Shown: in pieces, positions 46,413 to 58,139 of the stretch
Layout: the number at the start of each line of letters is the position of its first letter
Position numbering within the stretch: the first letter of the stretch is position 1
Assembly (NCBI RefSeq): GCF_030253575.1
Contig: NC_080559.1
Location: 30,716,501-30,780,500, forward strand
Reading direction: 5' to 3'
DNA from: Rhododendron vialii
Taxonomy: Eukaryota > Streptophyta > Magnoliopsida > Ericales > Ericaceae
Length of the DNA: 64,000 bases
Notes under the pieces: model-generated
Seen by the model: only the letters and a program-made list of their open reading frames with translations
Databases searched by the model: none
Told to the model about the DNA's origin: nothing
Translations under genes and position numbers: made by a program

Positions 46413-49400
46413 TTACACTGGTGATTTTGAAAGCAGAAATTCTGGCTGTAATCTCTGAAGCAGTATCCCACAAAAGGGACACAAGGGTTTTGAAATTACT
46501 TCAGGCCTTGAAGATACAGTAGAGAACTCGAAATCAAAAGGACAAGTCGCCATTCTAAATAGAGCCTGGGGCGCCAATTTGGAAACCCATCTCTGACAAC
46601 AAATGCAAAACCATGAAGGAGTAGCAGGGCAGACCTGCATGGAAGCAGCACACCGTAGCAGTTTATGGCTCTGACCAACTCCGCCACTGCTACTTGCAGC
46701 CCGGCAGAAAGCAAACTCTGTAGATTCAAAAGGAACAGATGCTGAACAATAGCTGCATTGCTCTTCTGCTGCATACCTGCACATGTTGTGGAGCTAACTG
46801 TTGACATTGACGAAGTGGATGCTAAGAGCAACTCCAACCCACTCTTAGACCTTCTAAAGGTTTGTTTTGTACTTTAACTCTTTTTTCACACAAAAAAAAA
46901 AAGACCATAAGTAGGATTCATGAAACCCCATCTGTTGCAAGTTGCAATAGAAACAGCTTACCTATTACTCCACATGATCATCAATTCATCATTTAAACAA
47001 GCTTTTCATTGATTTAGGTCTTATAGTTTCATTCATATTATATATTTTTCACCCAAATCAACATAGGAATTAAATCTAATGCCCGTCTATTTTAGGAAGC
47101 ATGTTCTGAAAAGGACCATTTCGATTCTTGATTCAATTCACTGCTTGACAACCTTGTCAACCTCTAAAAGTAACCAAAAAAAAGTGATGAGCGACCCACC
47201 TTTTGAAGATTGTGACTGAGTTGGCAAAATTGAAGAGCGAGATTCACTGGGAAATTTTGGTGCTTCAATATATTGTGTGCGTTGGAGCAAGTTTTATTGC
47301 ATGGCTTTTCAACATACTTGAAAAAATGTATTCCAAATAAAAGATGAGCAAAGAAATGCATGGATGCTAAGGAATACCTATTATTAAGCTTTCTGAAACC
47401 GGCCACAAGGAGTTTCAGATGATCCCGTACATTATCACCATTATGTGCAACCCATTGCCCCATTTGTGCCAATCCCACCGGTTGCCAGTCTCCATTTGAG
47501 GATGAAGTGGATATAGAGCTCGAAATGGCAGAAAAACTAAAAGCCACAAGCCTTTCTCGGAGTTCATTTTCACAGCCAAGAAGCAGCTCCATCCACAAAG
47601 CAACGTCTTCTTCAGCACCAATCGGTCCTAAATTTGTCTGACCACAGTTAATATTATCTGCCTTCAGCTCTGCCAAGACTACACGCCGATTTACAATGTT
47701 GAGGAGGTGCAACTGGCGGGAACCAATATTTGAGAGTAATCTAGAAACCTCTGACAAGGTTTTTGCAATAGGAAGACCCAACTGGATTCCCACACATGAC
47801 ATCAGCCACTTGGCCAGTACGTGCTCAACATACTTCGGTGCAGACTGCTTGAACGCCAATAAAGCTGTTATGATATCCCAAACAACCAGAGGCTTCTCCA
47901 CATTTTCATATTGTTTCAAAGATAACAAAATACTGTGCGTCCAATAAACTAATTCCTTCTCCGGGAAACCAGAAATTGCTTCAACATCAAAATCAGGGTC
48001 TCTGTTAGATAAAACGTCCCATTGCTGCCCACCTATCCAGAAGAACTCAATAGCAGCCTTCTGACTCCTGAATGTTTTTCCAACATATGTTAATTTATGA
48101 AGGATGAGACACAATGTTCAGATGATCAAAGAAAGCAGATTCCGTCATTTTCAAGTTATGAGGTTTTTCCCATAAAAAACAATACTTCTTTAAAATAGGA
48201 GTTTTTAAATAACTTCACTACGTTGCATTCTTTTGCATTTTCATTGTATTTATCTCATCTAGAAGTCCATCTGATACTCTTTCTTGCTATGTCATCATTC
48301 CAATAGGTCTGTTGGTACATGCCAATGTGTTTTTGAGCACACTTGCTCCTATTATACACTTGTACCAGCAGTTTTAGACACATAATAAGTAAGCATAATA
48401 CACAACCCTAATGACATCTGTAACGCATAAATAAATTAAATGAGAATAATAATAAATAAAGAAAAGTAGGAGAAAATCCAGTAGAGTTTTTGCCATTCAT
48501 TTCTTTTTCCATGCACATGGCACTTTGTAAGAAGTGCTTGCTCACAGGAAAGAAAAAAAAACAAGGAAGGTTGTGGGAGAAGAGGGTGAGATGATGGAAG
48601 AGAGAGTAGAAGTTAAGAACGTAGACCGGCAAGTGGGGAGAGATAAGAAGAGGAGCAGACAGAAAAGAGAGGGGGTTTATGTCTATGTAACTATAGTCGT
48701 CAATGTAGATATCTATCGAAACATAAGTGTTGGAAGAGAACCCGTATATCAGGACTTATTTACTTTTTAGGGCATAGATGCAAAATTTGGCCAGAATATT
48801 GCCTTATTGTAATGGTTTATATGTCTATGCATGTCCTGCGTAGAAATGCTCCCATACATACTTTGCAAGCACTCACAGGTGCACCGTGCACATATACAGA
48901 AATGCAATCGGCAATCCTAATGCAAAAGGACATAAAATGAATAAAAGGAAAATCAAACCTTGCCTGGTACATCGGATTCAATAGATCAGCATCAAAACTA
49001 CGGGCCTGCAAAGATTGGCCATGAGTTAGTTTTGGATCATGTCTTGCAACAATAAGAGTCAATTGTCTTAACTTCCCTGCGGCAACCTTCATACATCAAT
49101 CTAGCAAGGTAGTTCCTTAAAAGGTAGTGCTTGAAAGGAAGAAACATACACAAACCACAATTTTGATGGATGTTGATAATGCAACAAAGAACTGATAACA
49201 AATGTGTGTCAACCTATAGGTGACACAGTCACTGAGAAAACCTGAGAAAGTAAATTGAGGTATGTTCCCAAGGGGCAAGGCATTGGCAGAAAGTGAATTG
49301 AGAATGTTCCCCAGGGACAAGACATTCAGCAAAAGGGATGGGTTTGAATAGTTTTCAGAATGAATGCCAAAATCAGAGAAGACTTGATTCTTGAACCATT

Positions 49401-52400
49401 ATTGCAATATTAAGCCAAAAGCATTGGATTGACCTCTTTGTTTTTAAGACAAAAACGCATCTAAAAAGGCCAAGGATGACAGCTATCCTACTCAGTCATT
49501 CTACACGGCAAATAAGTGTAACCATATTTTGCAAGATTACAGAACTTCAGGAAGACAACATCATACCACGGCAATCACCAGATTTCCAGGGGATGTTGCT
49601 AAACCAAAGCATGAATCAAACACATTTGGAACCTGCAAAGAATCTCCATATTCAATGAAGTAGAAGAAGAAAATCTAGATAAAGAACAAAAGAGGGTTGC
49701 ATCTTACATCGCCGGAACTCTTTACAAAAGGAATATTTGAAGGAAAGGGTACTTCACAGAGGCGGCTGTCACATAAGGTCCAGTTATAAACAGAATTGTC
49801 CTGTTGTCATTGAAACAGATAAATTTAAAAAATGTCTTAAGCTAGTAACTATCATCAGCTTTATGGCCTTATCATGCACCCTGAAACACAAAGGCTAGTT
49901 GTAAGCCTTATATGAGTGCAGATATCCCATACAAGAAAATTATATAGATAGCTCAAATTATCTACTCACTGAACTAGCGATATGCATGTTGTATAAAATT
50001 GAACATCATGAAAACCTAATTGATTATTTTTATTACAACTTGAAAGAAAAGAAAAGAATAAGAAGCCGCCAAAGGCAAAAAAAAGGGGGAATCTCACTCA
50101 ATTTTAGAAAAGATTAAACAACTCATTCATGAAACTCAGAAGAAAGTCTCACTTAGAGATGAATTATTTATGGCTGCAATGTACGTAACAAAATCTACCA
50201 AATGACCTCTTTCTTCCCGTTGGAATAGGATCCCAAAGTTGATTTTCTTACAACTGATAGCATGGTACATCTTGACCATACTCTCAGATTCAAAACGAGT
50301 TGCATTAACTGTTGACAGCACACATTTCCAAATAAACGAGTGGAGGATTTTATTTTCCCTTTCAAAAACAAAGAAGAATAAACAATCTTCCATAAGATAT
50401 AGTCATCGAAACAATTTGTATTTTCAACAAACAAGCAACTAAACTTCCATAAAAAGAATACCTGGCTACAGCTGTACAGACAACATCCATCAAATGCCCA
50501 CGCTAACCCTGTAATCTGATTGAAACCTTTATCATATATACCATCATCATTAAGCAAAAAGACTGAGCAACATGTATAAACTTACAATATGGTCATGTGC
50601 ACCATATGAGCCAAGTTTATCAAATTTGCCGGTAGTTGAAGATATGTCACAAATCCACACATCAAAAGACCCAGATCCTTTGCCAACAGCTAAATGCATT
50701 TTGTTTGCAGACTGGATGGGCACAATAAGTGAAACTACAGAGACTGGGACAAAATCAACAGTCATAACCTATTTCAAAGTAGAGACAAAAACAAGAAAAC
50801 AATTAATTCTCTTGAATGCGAGATAAACAGAACAAATGAGATTCTAATTCGTCAAAATGCTGACCTCCTTTAACAGGGAAAATGGAGCATTATTAACATC
50901 TGAAGACTTCAACAATGCCCCACCATACCCAATCCAGATCTTCACACTGGGAAGGAAACAAAAGAAGGAACAAGCTAAGAATGTAGAAAACGTTAAACAC
51001 GTAATCTCCTAGTCTAATGGAATTTAAAGACTTTCACCTTTGAAAAAAACCAAATTAAACCAGCTAGGATACCAGGGAACATCAAGAATTCAAAATTTTG
51101 TTTTAGTAGGATTCCGGTGAGAATCTCCAGTCCAATGCACATCTTTAAAAATTTTTTTTGATCGGCAATGCACATCTTTTAATTACTCTTGAATAGAAGA
51201 GAATCATGGAAAAATCACATACAATTATGCATCTAAAGACCTAACCCACCTCCCATCAGAACTCCCAGTAGCCAATAAGAGTTGGGGATCTGAGGCACCA
51301 GAAGAATACGAGGCCCAACAAATGGCAGTGATCCAAGCACTATGTACCTGAAGAACTCCAACCAGTGATGCAGAAGTTGAATCTCTGTTGCTCATAACAG
51401 AGAAGCACGACGGTTCAAGGAATCTCCAAAATGAAACCTTTCCAGACTTCCCTCCCACAGCAAGTATAGAACAGCGGTTGGATGAGTATTTTGCAGAAAC
51501 TGGCTCCATTTCAGACGCCAACTGCACAACTGGCGACCAAGCAACAACAAGTGATGATAGAATTGTGCTGCGAAAGGAATACTGATTTGCAGTTATTTGT
51601 GGTAGACAGGGTCTTTCTTCTTTTTTCTTCAGAGGTTTTGCTCTAGAATTAGGCACACAAACAATTTGGTTCAGATTATTTGCTTTCATATTGCCAGATT
51701 TGATCTCAACTACCTGAAGAAGGTAACAAGGAGAAAATGTACATTATGGTTAATGCATTCTGTCGTTTTCGCTTGGATTCATTCCTTGAAATAGAAGTTA
51801 ACTGATTGTCAGGACATACAACCTCTAAGCTGAGTTGATTTGCTTGCTCCTAGTATAGGAAGACCCAAAAAGCACCACAAGAAAAGTTAGGCCTCAGTTG
51901 TATGAAATGTGATCTAAAAAATGAAGCAACAGGCATGCATGCATGAAGTAGCAAATCAAAACACACAAACCACAAAGTAATTAACATAAAAGGCAACTTA
52001 CGTTTGAAATTTCTGAATTGCTATCATCTGACTCCACAAAGTTGATACTTGCAAAATAACTATACAGCATTTCCGATATGTCATCAGCCTAATAAAAAGA
52101 CATAACATGAGACCATTTTATTGTAACCAATACTCGATTTACAATATCCTAGGAACCTAGTTTTCCTAGTTGTTCCGAAATAAATAAGTGTTGACATCAT
52201 CAAGCACTTGATCAAACCACGTGGCTGTTTTCTTTATAAGTGCAGATGGGTGCATACCTCTACCCACTCTGCAGAAAACTCACAATAGGGCATGCGATAA
52301 AGCTTCACGCGACCTTCTGTGGTGCAAACAGCAAGCAGGCACCTTCATAGAGCCAAAAAACCCACAACCTTAAAACCTTACAAATTCAGTGACATCAAGA

Positions 52401-53967
52401 GCGTAGAAAGTACATTACAGAAGCAGGTGAATTTACAGACATGCCAGATGTAGTAGTCGGTAGAAGAAATGAAGCTCGTACCCTGAGTTCGGAGCAAATC
52501 CAACTGGGGACCAGGAAATTGAACGAACACAAGGACGGGGGTCACGTGATAAACATGTCGGCAACAAGCAGCCCGAGAGCAAATCTGCAAAAATAGCAAC
52601 ACAATCAAAAAGTTGATGCATACAAAAAAACATATTTATAAGTGAGATGCTAAAGGAAAGAAATGATGAAAACAGTAATAGTGTTGTCCGCGAATCTGCG
52701 CTGTTAAGCTGAGTAGCATACTTTAAACAACTTGAAGTAGCTCATCTAGCAGCTTATAAGCAGAAAAACTGCTGTACTCTTTTACATGTGGTGATATGTC
52801 AGTGAACAAACCAGAAGCTGCCTAAATGTCATGTTCAAATTTCTTACTAATTTTATAGAAGCCAAACGAAGATATTTGTCTATGGAACCACGTAGAATAG
52901 CCACAATGAAGTGTTTCTGCCATATACAATTCAAAAATCATCCAAATAATGTACCAATAAACCATCACCTGGTTCTTAGACTGAACTAGGCTGTGAAAAA
53001 TATCGTTTCCATAGTGTTGAACAATAAAAGAGCTTTCTATTTACTTGAAAACTTAACCTATCATGGCGTGAGGATATATGCTCTTAAGTCTTAATAGATC
53101 GGTCAGCCATGCCCAATCTTTTCCTTCTACCTCGCCAAAGCTAACTGTGACTGCCAGCATAGCAAATTGAGTTACACCTTCCCCTTTCCCTTCCCCTCTA
53201 AGAAGCTTGGACAAAAAAAAACAGAAGGATGTTGGAATAATACTTCTCATTTTGTCTTAGTATTCTGATATCTTTTTGTCCTTAATAGGGCCTCCGTTAG
53301 TGGGCGGTTAGATTAGACGATTAGTCCCTTGGATTAGTCAAGGTGCGCACAAGCTGCCCGGAGAACCTCGAATGTCAATAAACATATGTTATTTCTGAAC
53401 TTCCAGTGAGAAATCCAGGTCACAATGAACAATCGATAAAAAAAAAAATGTGGTGTTGTCTAGTGAAAATAGAGTAAGTACGAAAACTGCTTTGCCTAGT
53501 GAATTATGTTTTCTTTCTTTTTTTTGTGATCGGCTTCGCCAAGTGAATTCTGTTGCCCGTAAATTCGCCGCCCCCCCCCCCCCCAAAAAAAAAAAAAGAA
53601 AAAGAAAAAGAAAAATGCCGATCATTGATAAAATAGCAACGCAGAATGCATTTAGTACTAAGCTTACCTTTCCTTTCAACGACGCCAATCGGAAAAGGTT
53701 TGCTGGGTGAGATAGTAATCAGGCCTCGAGGTCCAAAAGGCGTAGCCGGATTCTACAATCAGGAAATACCAAACAATAACGCGAAAGCAGAAAAACAAAA
53801 ACAATCCGTGCAAAATTATTGCGTGTGCGTTAACTGAAAATTGCTAGTACCAGAATCGTGACGATATGCCCAGAAGCTACAGCGACCAAGTTCTCGTCGG
53901 ACCACGCGACGGCATTGGGATGCGACGGAGAAGCCACGAGCGCGGCGGCCTGAAAACGCGACGCCAT
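46413..53967 (-). CDS. GTF3C4: TFIIIC 90-kDa-like subunit (RNA polymerase III transcription factor)
   Basis: Fifteen exons: complement(join(46413..46776,47378..48067,48959..49005,49567..49632,49708..49800,50462..50515,50586..50768,50865..50946,51250..51713,51823..51849,52002..52088,52258..52342,52482..52584,53668..53752,53851..53967)), 848 residues. Every junction is GT-AG and the phase closes. The N-terminal half has WD40-like strands (VAWSDENLVAVASGHIVTIL, VRSISWSP, LLAVCTTEGRVKLY, ILAVGGKSGKVSFW, TAICWASYSSGASD, GLAWAFDGCCLYSCSQ), as in the TFIIIC90 beta-propeller. The last 120 residues are Cys-rich (CSYC, WFCICCQRW, CPFCG), matching the TFIIIC zinc-binding domain. TFIIIC binds the A and B boxes of tRNA genes and recruits TFIIIB in the nucleus. 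Exon 51823-51849 is a 27-nt microexon encoding EQANQLSLE. Plant orthologues are of similar length as I recall them. Confidence 0.93.
53322..53374 (+). repeat. Au-type SINE 3' fragment in a TFIIIC90 intron
   Basis: CTTGGATTAGTCAAGGTGCG followed by CACAAGCTGCCCGGAGAACC is the conserved 3' block of the SINEs elsewhere in the window. The 5' part is missing. It lies between exons 2 and 3 of the TFIIIC90-like gene. Confidence 0.6.
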
Positions 53968-54763
53968 TGTCGGAAATTGTTTTAGCGTGACGAAAAGCCG
54001 TTGGTACGGTTAAGGCGCGAAGAAAATCGAGAGGGAAAATCGACGTCTTCTGTATTTGTAAGTCGTAGTGGTGAGGAGATGGCGAGATCGAATCCCGGCC
54101 GGGGTTTGTACAAGCGGATGAGAGAGAGAGAGAGAGAGAGTGTGTGTGTGTTGTACTCGAAACTTGTAAGCAAGAGAGAGAGAGAGCCCTAGTTCGAGTC
54201 TCCTCCTTAGCATGTGCTTTCGTACCCTAGGGTGATTTGTAGGAGTACTCCATTTTGTTCCATATTGTTGGACCCCTACGAAAAGAGATGTGCAATTTTA
54301 ATATCAAAAAATAAAATACTTTCGCGCACCATTTTTAAAATTCCTTTGCACTGTATTAAAGAGCTCTTGAAGTACTTTAATTTGGTGTAAAAAAACTTAA
54401 AGAATGATGTCTGGAAGTATTTTATTTTTCGAACCGAAAATTGCACGATTTTTCTTAGAAGGCAAGCAATTTGGGACGGAGATGGTTCACAACTTGTATC
54501 GAACCTACAGAGATGAATATTTGATGCGACAATTAAAATTGAATAATATTAATGTCAAAACTGTATTTGTTAGAGTTGAAGACCCTGCTGTCTCTTAGGG
54601 ACGACAAGATGTGTTGTGCCTCGAAGTGACACCATTTTGGACTCAAAAAGGTGAAATGGGATTCCAAAGGTTGATCCTTGTTTGCTAATTGCTACTAGTA
54701 GCTAATAAACACCGGAATGAGTTAAAATGCTACTAGTATTTTTTTGCTCAAATTGAAAACACC

Positions 54764-55480
54764 TAAGAGCAAGTACACCAGAGTCTGTAAACTTTCGAAA
54801 CAAGCCACTTTACCTATTCAAAGGGAGAAAACCATGTTGCACCAGATTAGGTAAAAAGGAAGGCAAAATCCATTTTGCTAGAGTTGTTAGCTTCTTTTAC
54901 CTAAGCACTATTCATAAGGTACTCTATGTTTTATTGTTTCCCCCTTCTTTCTCTCTCAACTGCTCCTCGTCCTTCCACTTCGTAAACAAATTGGCCGTTG
55001 AACGACATGTTGGTTGAGATTCGTTTCCCTTTCCAAACGGCGACGTACCGCTTCAACTTCCCTTGCTTTTTGGTCAAATCGATCTCGTCCTCCTCCAACA
55101 TTGCCCCAAATGGAAATGTCTACACCGCCGGGTTTGCCATGAACGTTGTCGCGGATTTTGACACCCTCATCGGCGACGTGAAGGTGCGTTTTATGAGATC
55201 GCCAAGCTGACAAAGCGAGGTCAAGAAAAGAATGATTTTGTGTAGGGGGAGGCGACATTGATTGAGCAGGGATTTATTGTGGTGGCTGCTGTGGCAAATA
55301 TTTTTGTGGGAAGAGAAAAGAAAAATAAAAAATAGTATTTTAATAGATGGATATGTAAAATAAATAGTGTTGGTGTAGTTATGAAAGAAAAAAAGTTAAT
55401 AGTTAAAGTAAAATTGTAAATTGTAAATTGTTCACAAATCACAAGGTAGTACACCTATCCACTGGTAAACTTGCTCTAAG
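54764..55480. mobile_element. Non-autonomous DNA element with GC-rich, capture-like interior
   Basis: The left end TAAGAGCAAGTACACCAGAG and the reverse complement of the right end TTAGAGCAAGTTTACCAGTG form terminal inverted repeats. The termini resemble the GAGCAxxTCCAxxG ends of hAT/MULE-type elements. The interior at 54956-55270 is markedly more GC-rich than its flanks and open in one plus frame from 54998 to 55210 (MLVEIRFPFQTATYRFNFP in part). That pattern is expected if an element has picked up a piece of a host gene. I cannot identify the source gene and saw no clear target duplication. Confidence 0.5.
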
Positions 55481-55677
55481 AACATGTATCGTAGTCGTTA
55501 GCAAAAATTGCTAAAGAATAGTAAATATTTTATATTTTACCTACCCACATCACTTTCAATATTACACCAATACTTTCTATTTTACCTAGTCTCTATTATT
55601 ATAATGTTAGTTTTTCTCTCTCACTCTCTCTCCGACATTAACCATATTTTTTAATTTATAAACAGTTTGAAAAAATT

Positions 55678-55942
55678 AAGTGCTCCAATTTTTTTATCCG
55701 TTTGAATCGGTGTGAAAATCTTATTTTTTTGATTATTTTATCCTAAAGCGTGGTAATTAATTTTTGTGAATATGACTCTCATAATCAAGTATCCGCTTTA
55801 CATAGTCCCAAATAAAGAGCATATACTGAATTATGATAGCCCTAGAGATAAAAATTAACTACCACGCTTTAGGATAAAATAATCAAAAAAATAAAATCTT
55901 CGCACCGATTTTAAATGGATTAAAAATTTGAGCACTAAATTT
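55678..55942. repeat. Foldback repeat, about 90-bp arms
   Basis: The left arm (AAGTGCTCCAATTTTTTTAT then GATTATTTTATCCTAAAGCG then TGGTAATTAATTTTT) is mirrored by the right arm from 55849 (AAAAATTAACTACCACGCTT then TAGGATAAAATAATC), with an 80-base loop. A directly repeated ACCATATTTTTTAAT segment lies just outside each arm. Confidence 0.7.
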
Positions 55943-56740
55943 TTAACCATATTTTTTAATATATAAACAACCTAAAAAAATTTTTGAGAGGGAGAGAGAG
56001 AGATAGAGAGAGAGAGCAAGAGGAGAAGGAGAGAGAAACAATAATTGTTTAAGACTTTAAGTTATACCTCCGCTACAGTCGTTCGGTAGATCTACCAAAG
56101 TACTATTCATCTAGTAATAATCGAAGTCATTCAATTTGTTTAGAAAATTTTACGAATTATGTTCCATTACGGATGTTACAAATTGTTAGATAGCTGGTGG
56201 GTTAGGTGTTTTCAATTTGAGCAAAAGAAGGTGCATTTTAACTCTTTGTGGTGTTGTTAAGCTACCTAGCTGGGGTACTAGCAAACGAGGATCAAGCTTT
56301 GGAATCCCATTTCCCCTTATTGACCCCAAAACGGTGTCACTTGGAGAAACTTTTTTGTATATCGGGAATATCAAGGGGGTTGGTATCCCCTCTGGTTCGT
56401 TTTTAATTTCTCGGTCATTTTTCGATCACATTTGGATGATCAGTTCCGTTTATTTTGTAGAGTTTGGTGAGAACGACAAACATTTCAAAAATTGTGTTCA
56501 TCGAACTTTAATAGATACATAATCAACACATGTGAAAATTTGCCAAAAAACAAAATTGGTTTCCGATTCATTGTGGTTTTGGATCCAGTTTTGATTTCTT
56601 CAATTTTCATGAGTGCCGATCATGTATCTAAAAAAATCCAATGAAAATGATCTTTGGTACGTTTAAGGTTCTTGTCAAACTCTACAAAATGAATAGAGTC
56701 AATCATTCAAGTGTAATCGAAAAATTAGAAATAGACCGTA

Positions 56741-57189
56741 GGGTAGGCCTGGGTAACAGGTCGTGTCGGGTCGTGTTCGTGTCGTGTTAGTCGGGTTCGT
56801 TGCACAAATCACCCAACCCATTTAGAATTCGTGTTTCTCGAGTCGTGTCATTTTCGTGTTTCATGTCAGAAATGCTCAACCCTAACCCGTTAACTTCGTG
56901 TCCGGTTTGTGTCGTGTTATCGTGTCTGTTGCCCAACTCTATATAGAATTACAGATATACCATATATTATGTATATACGTTCGTGTTAATGGGTGACACA
57001 GATTAGTAACCGTGTTAATCGTGTCAATTTCGTGTCTCGCGTGTTCAACCCGAACCAAACCCATTTAGAATTCGTGTTCTCAAGTCGTGTCATTTTCGTG
57101 TTTCGTGTCATAAATGTTCAACCCTAACCCGCTAACTTTGTGTCCGGTTCGTGTCGTGTTATCGTGTCTCGTGTCCGTTGCCCAGCTCT
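56741..57189. mobile_element. GTGTCG-rich element with inverted ends and possible 6-bp duplication
   Basis: The left end GGGTAGGCCTGGGTAAC and the reverse complement of the right end AGAGCTGGGCAAC are inverted. ACCGTA occurs on both flanks (56735-56740 and 57190-57195). Inside, a 125-bp unit starting CCATTTAGAATTCGTGTT occurs twice as a direct repeat (about 56817-56940 and 57060-57189), both copies rich in CGTGTCGTGTT. No coding capacity is seen. The family is unknown to me. Confidence 0.55.
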
Positions 57190-57877
57190 ACCGTAAGGGA
57201 TACCAAATGTCTTGGTATCCCCGGATCGGTGTTTGTTAATGCTAAAGTTTTAATGCGTAAAATACTTGTATCGCACACATCATTTCCCTTACAAAATTTG
57301 GGATTTACCCGAATTTCGTAATCCAATAATGCACGTTGGGATGATAGTAGTAAGATGTAAAAACCACCCATTTCTTCAACAGCTAAATACTTGAGTTCTC
57401 TCACTTCAAAAAAAATACTAGTACTTGAGTTCTCGTTGTTCGATGCTTTAAATTTAAATTTTTCTAATCGCTTGTTGAGACTAAATTTATTATTCTTTGA
57501 CATCTATAAAACGCGGTGGGATCTACGTTTGAATATGCGATTTGTAGGTGACTTTGTAGTGTTATAAAAGCAATGCTCACTGACGAGTATGTGGAGTTCC
57601 ATATTGATCAATCCATTATGTACTCATAAAAAAAGGTTTAAAAAAAATGTACCATTTTAATGAAAAAAATTGTTACTATTATTTTTTGGAAACTTTCCGG
57701 GCTTGTTTGTTTGGAGATTTCAAAACCCCTAAGCGCGATCCCCAATAATTTTTATCTATCTATCTTTCTCTACTCATTACTCTCAAAAACCACCTTCAAA
57801 ATCTAAACCGAACTGGGTCTTCGAATCAATCTAGGCCTTATACGAGGGCTTCATTGTATTAAGTTAAGTCCAATACC

Positions 57878-57928
57878 GGCCCAAACCAAACCACGGAATA
57901 TGTTAGCCCACAACCAAAACGGAGCCCA
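57878..57928 (+). promoter_or_regulatory. Site II-like motif cluster in the P1 promoter
   Basis: GGCCCA at 57878-57883 and AGCCCA at 57905-57910 and 57923-57928 are reverse-strand TGGGCY motifs. Clusters of such site II elements, bound by TCP factors, are typical of ribosomal protein promoters in plants. They lie about 210-260 bp upstream of the P1 start codon. Confidence 0.6.
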
Positions 57929-58139
57929 TTAGGTCTTGTGCCCTAAGCCGTGCAACATTCCATATATACACTACACTACATATCAAGCCCCTACGCCGCA
58001 CAAGCAACCGAGAAATAGCAGGCTTCGTCTTTCTTCACCGGTACTCTCTCTCTCTCGCGTTTTTCGACCATCGATATCTCAAATCGACCTAGTGTTGATC
58101 ATTCAGTTTCTGTAGGTATTACACAAATCTCTTGTAACG

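Larger units (their letters stand above)
53968..57870. other. Intergenic between TFIIIC90-like and P1, transposon relics
   Basis: The left end is the TFIIIC90-like leader and promoter with GA and GT microsatellites (54119-54150, 54174-54186). Three element-like structures follow (54764-55480, 55678-55942, 56741-57189). Frames at 54404-54598, 54998-55210 and 56217-56522 on the plus strand show no domain I know. Confidence 0.5.

Noticed and set aside
48817-49092. Extension of the TFIIIC90 exon at 48959-49005 upstream to about 49092
   Set aside because: The frame is open, but a good acceptor at 49006-49007 joins the preceding exon in phase (LVIAV then ARSFDADLLN), as expected for the family.
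56217-56522. 101-codon plus frame
   Set aside because: No recognisable domain. It lies in a spacer between transposon relics.
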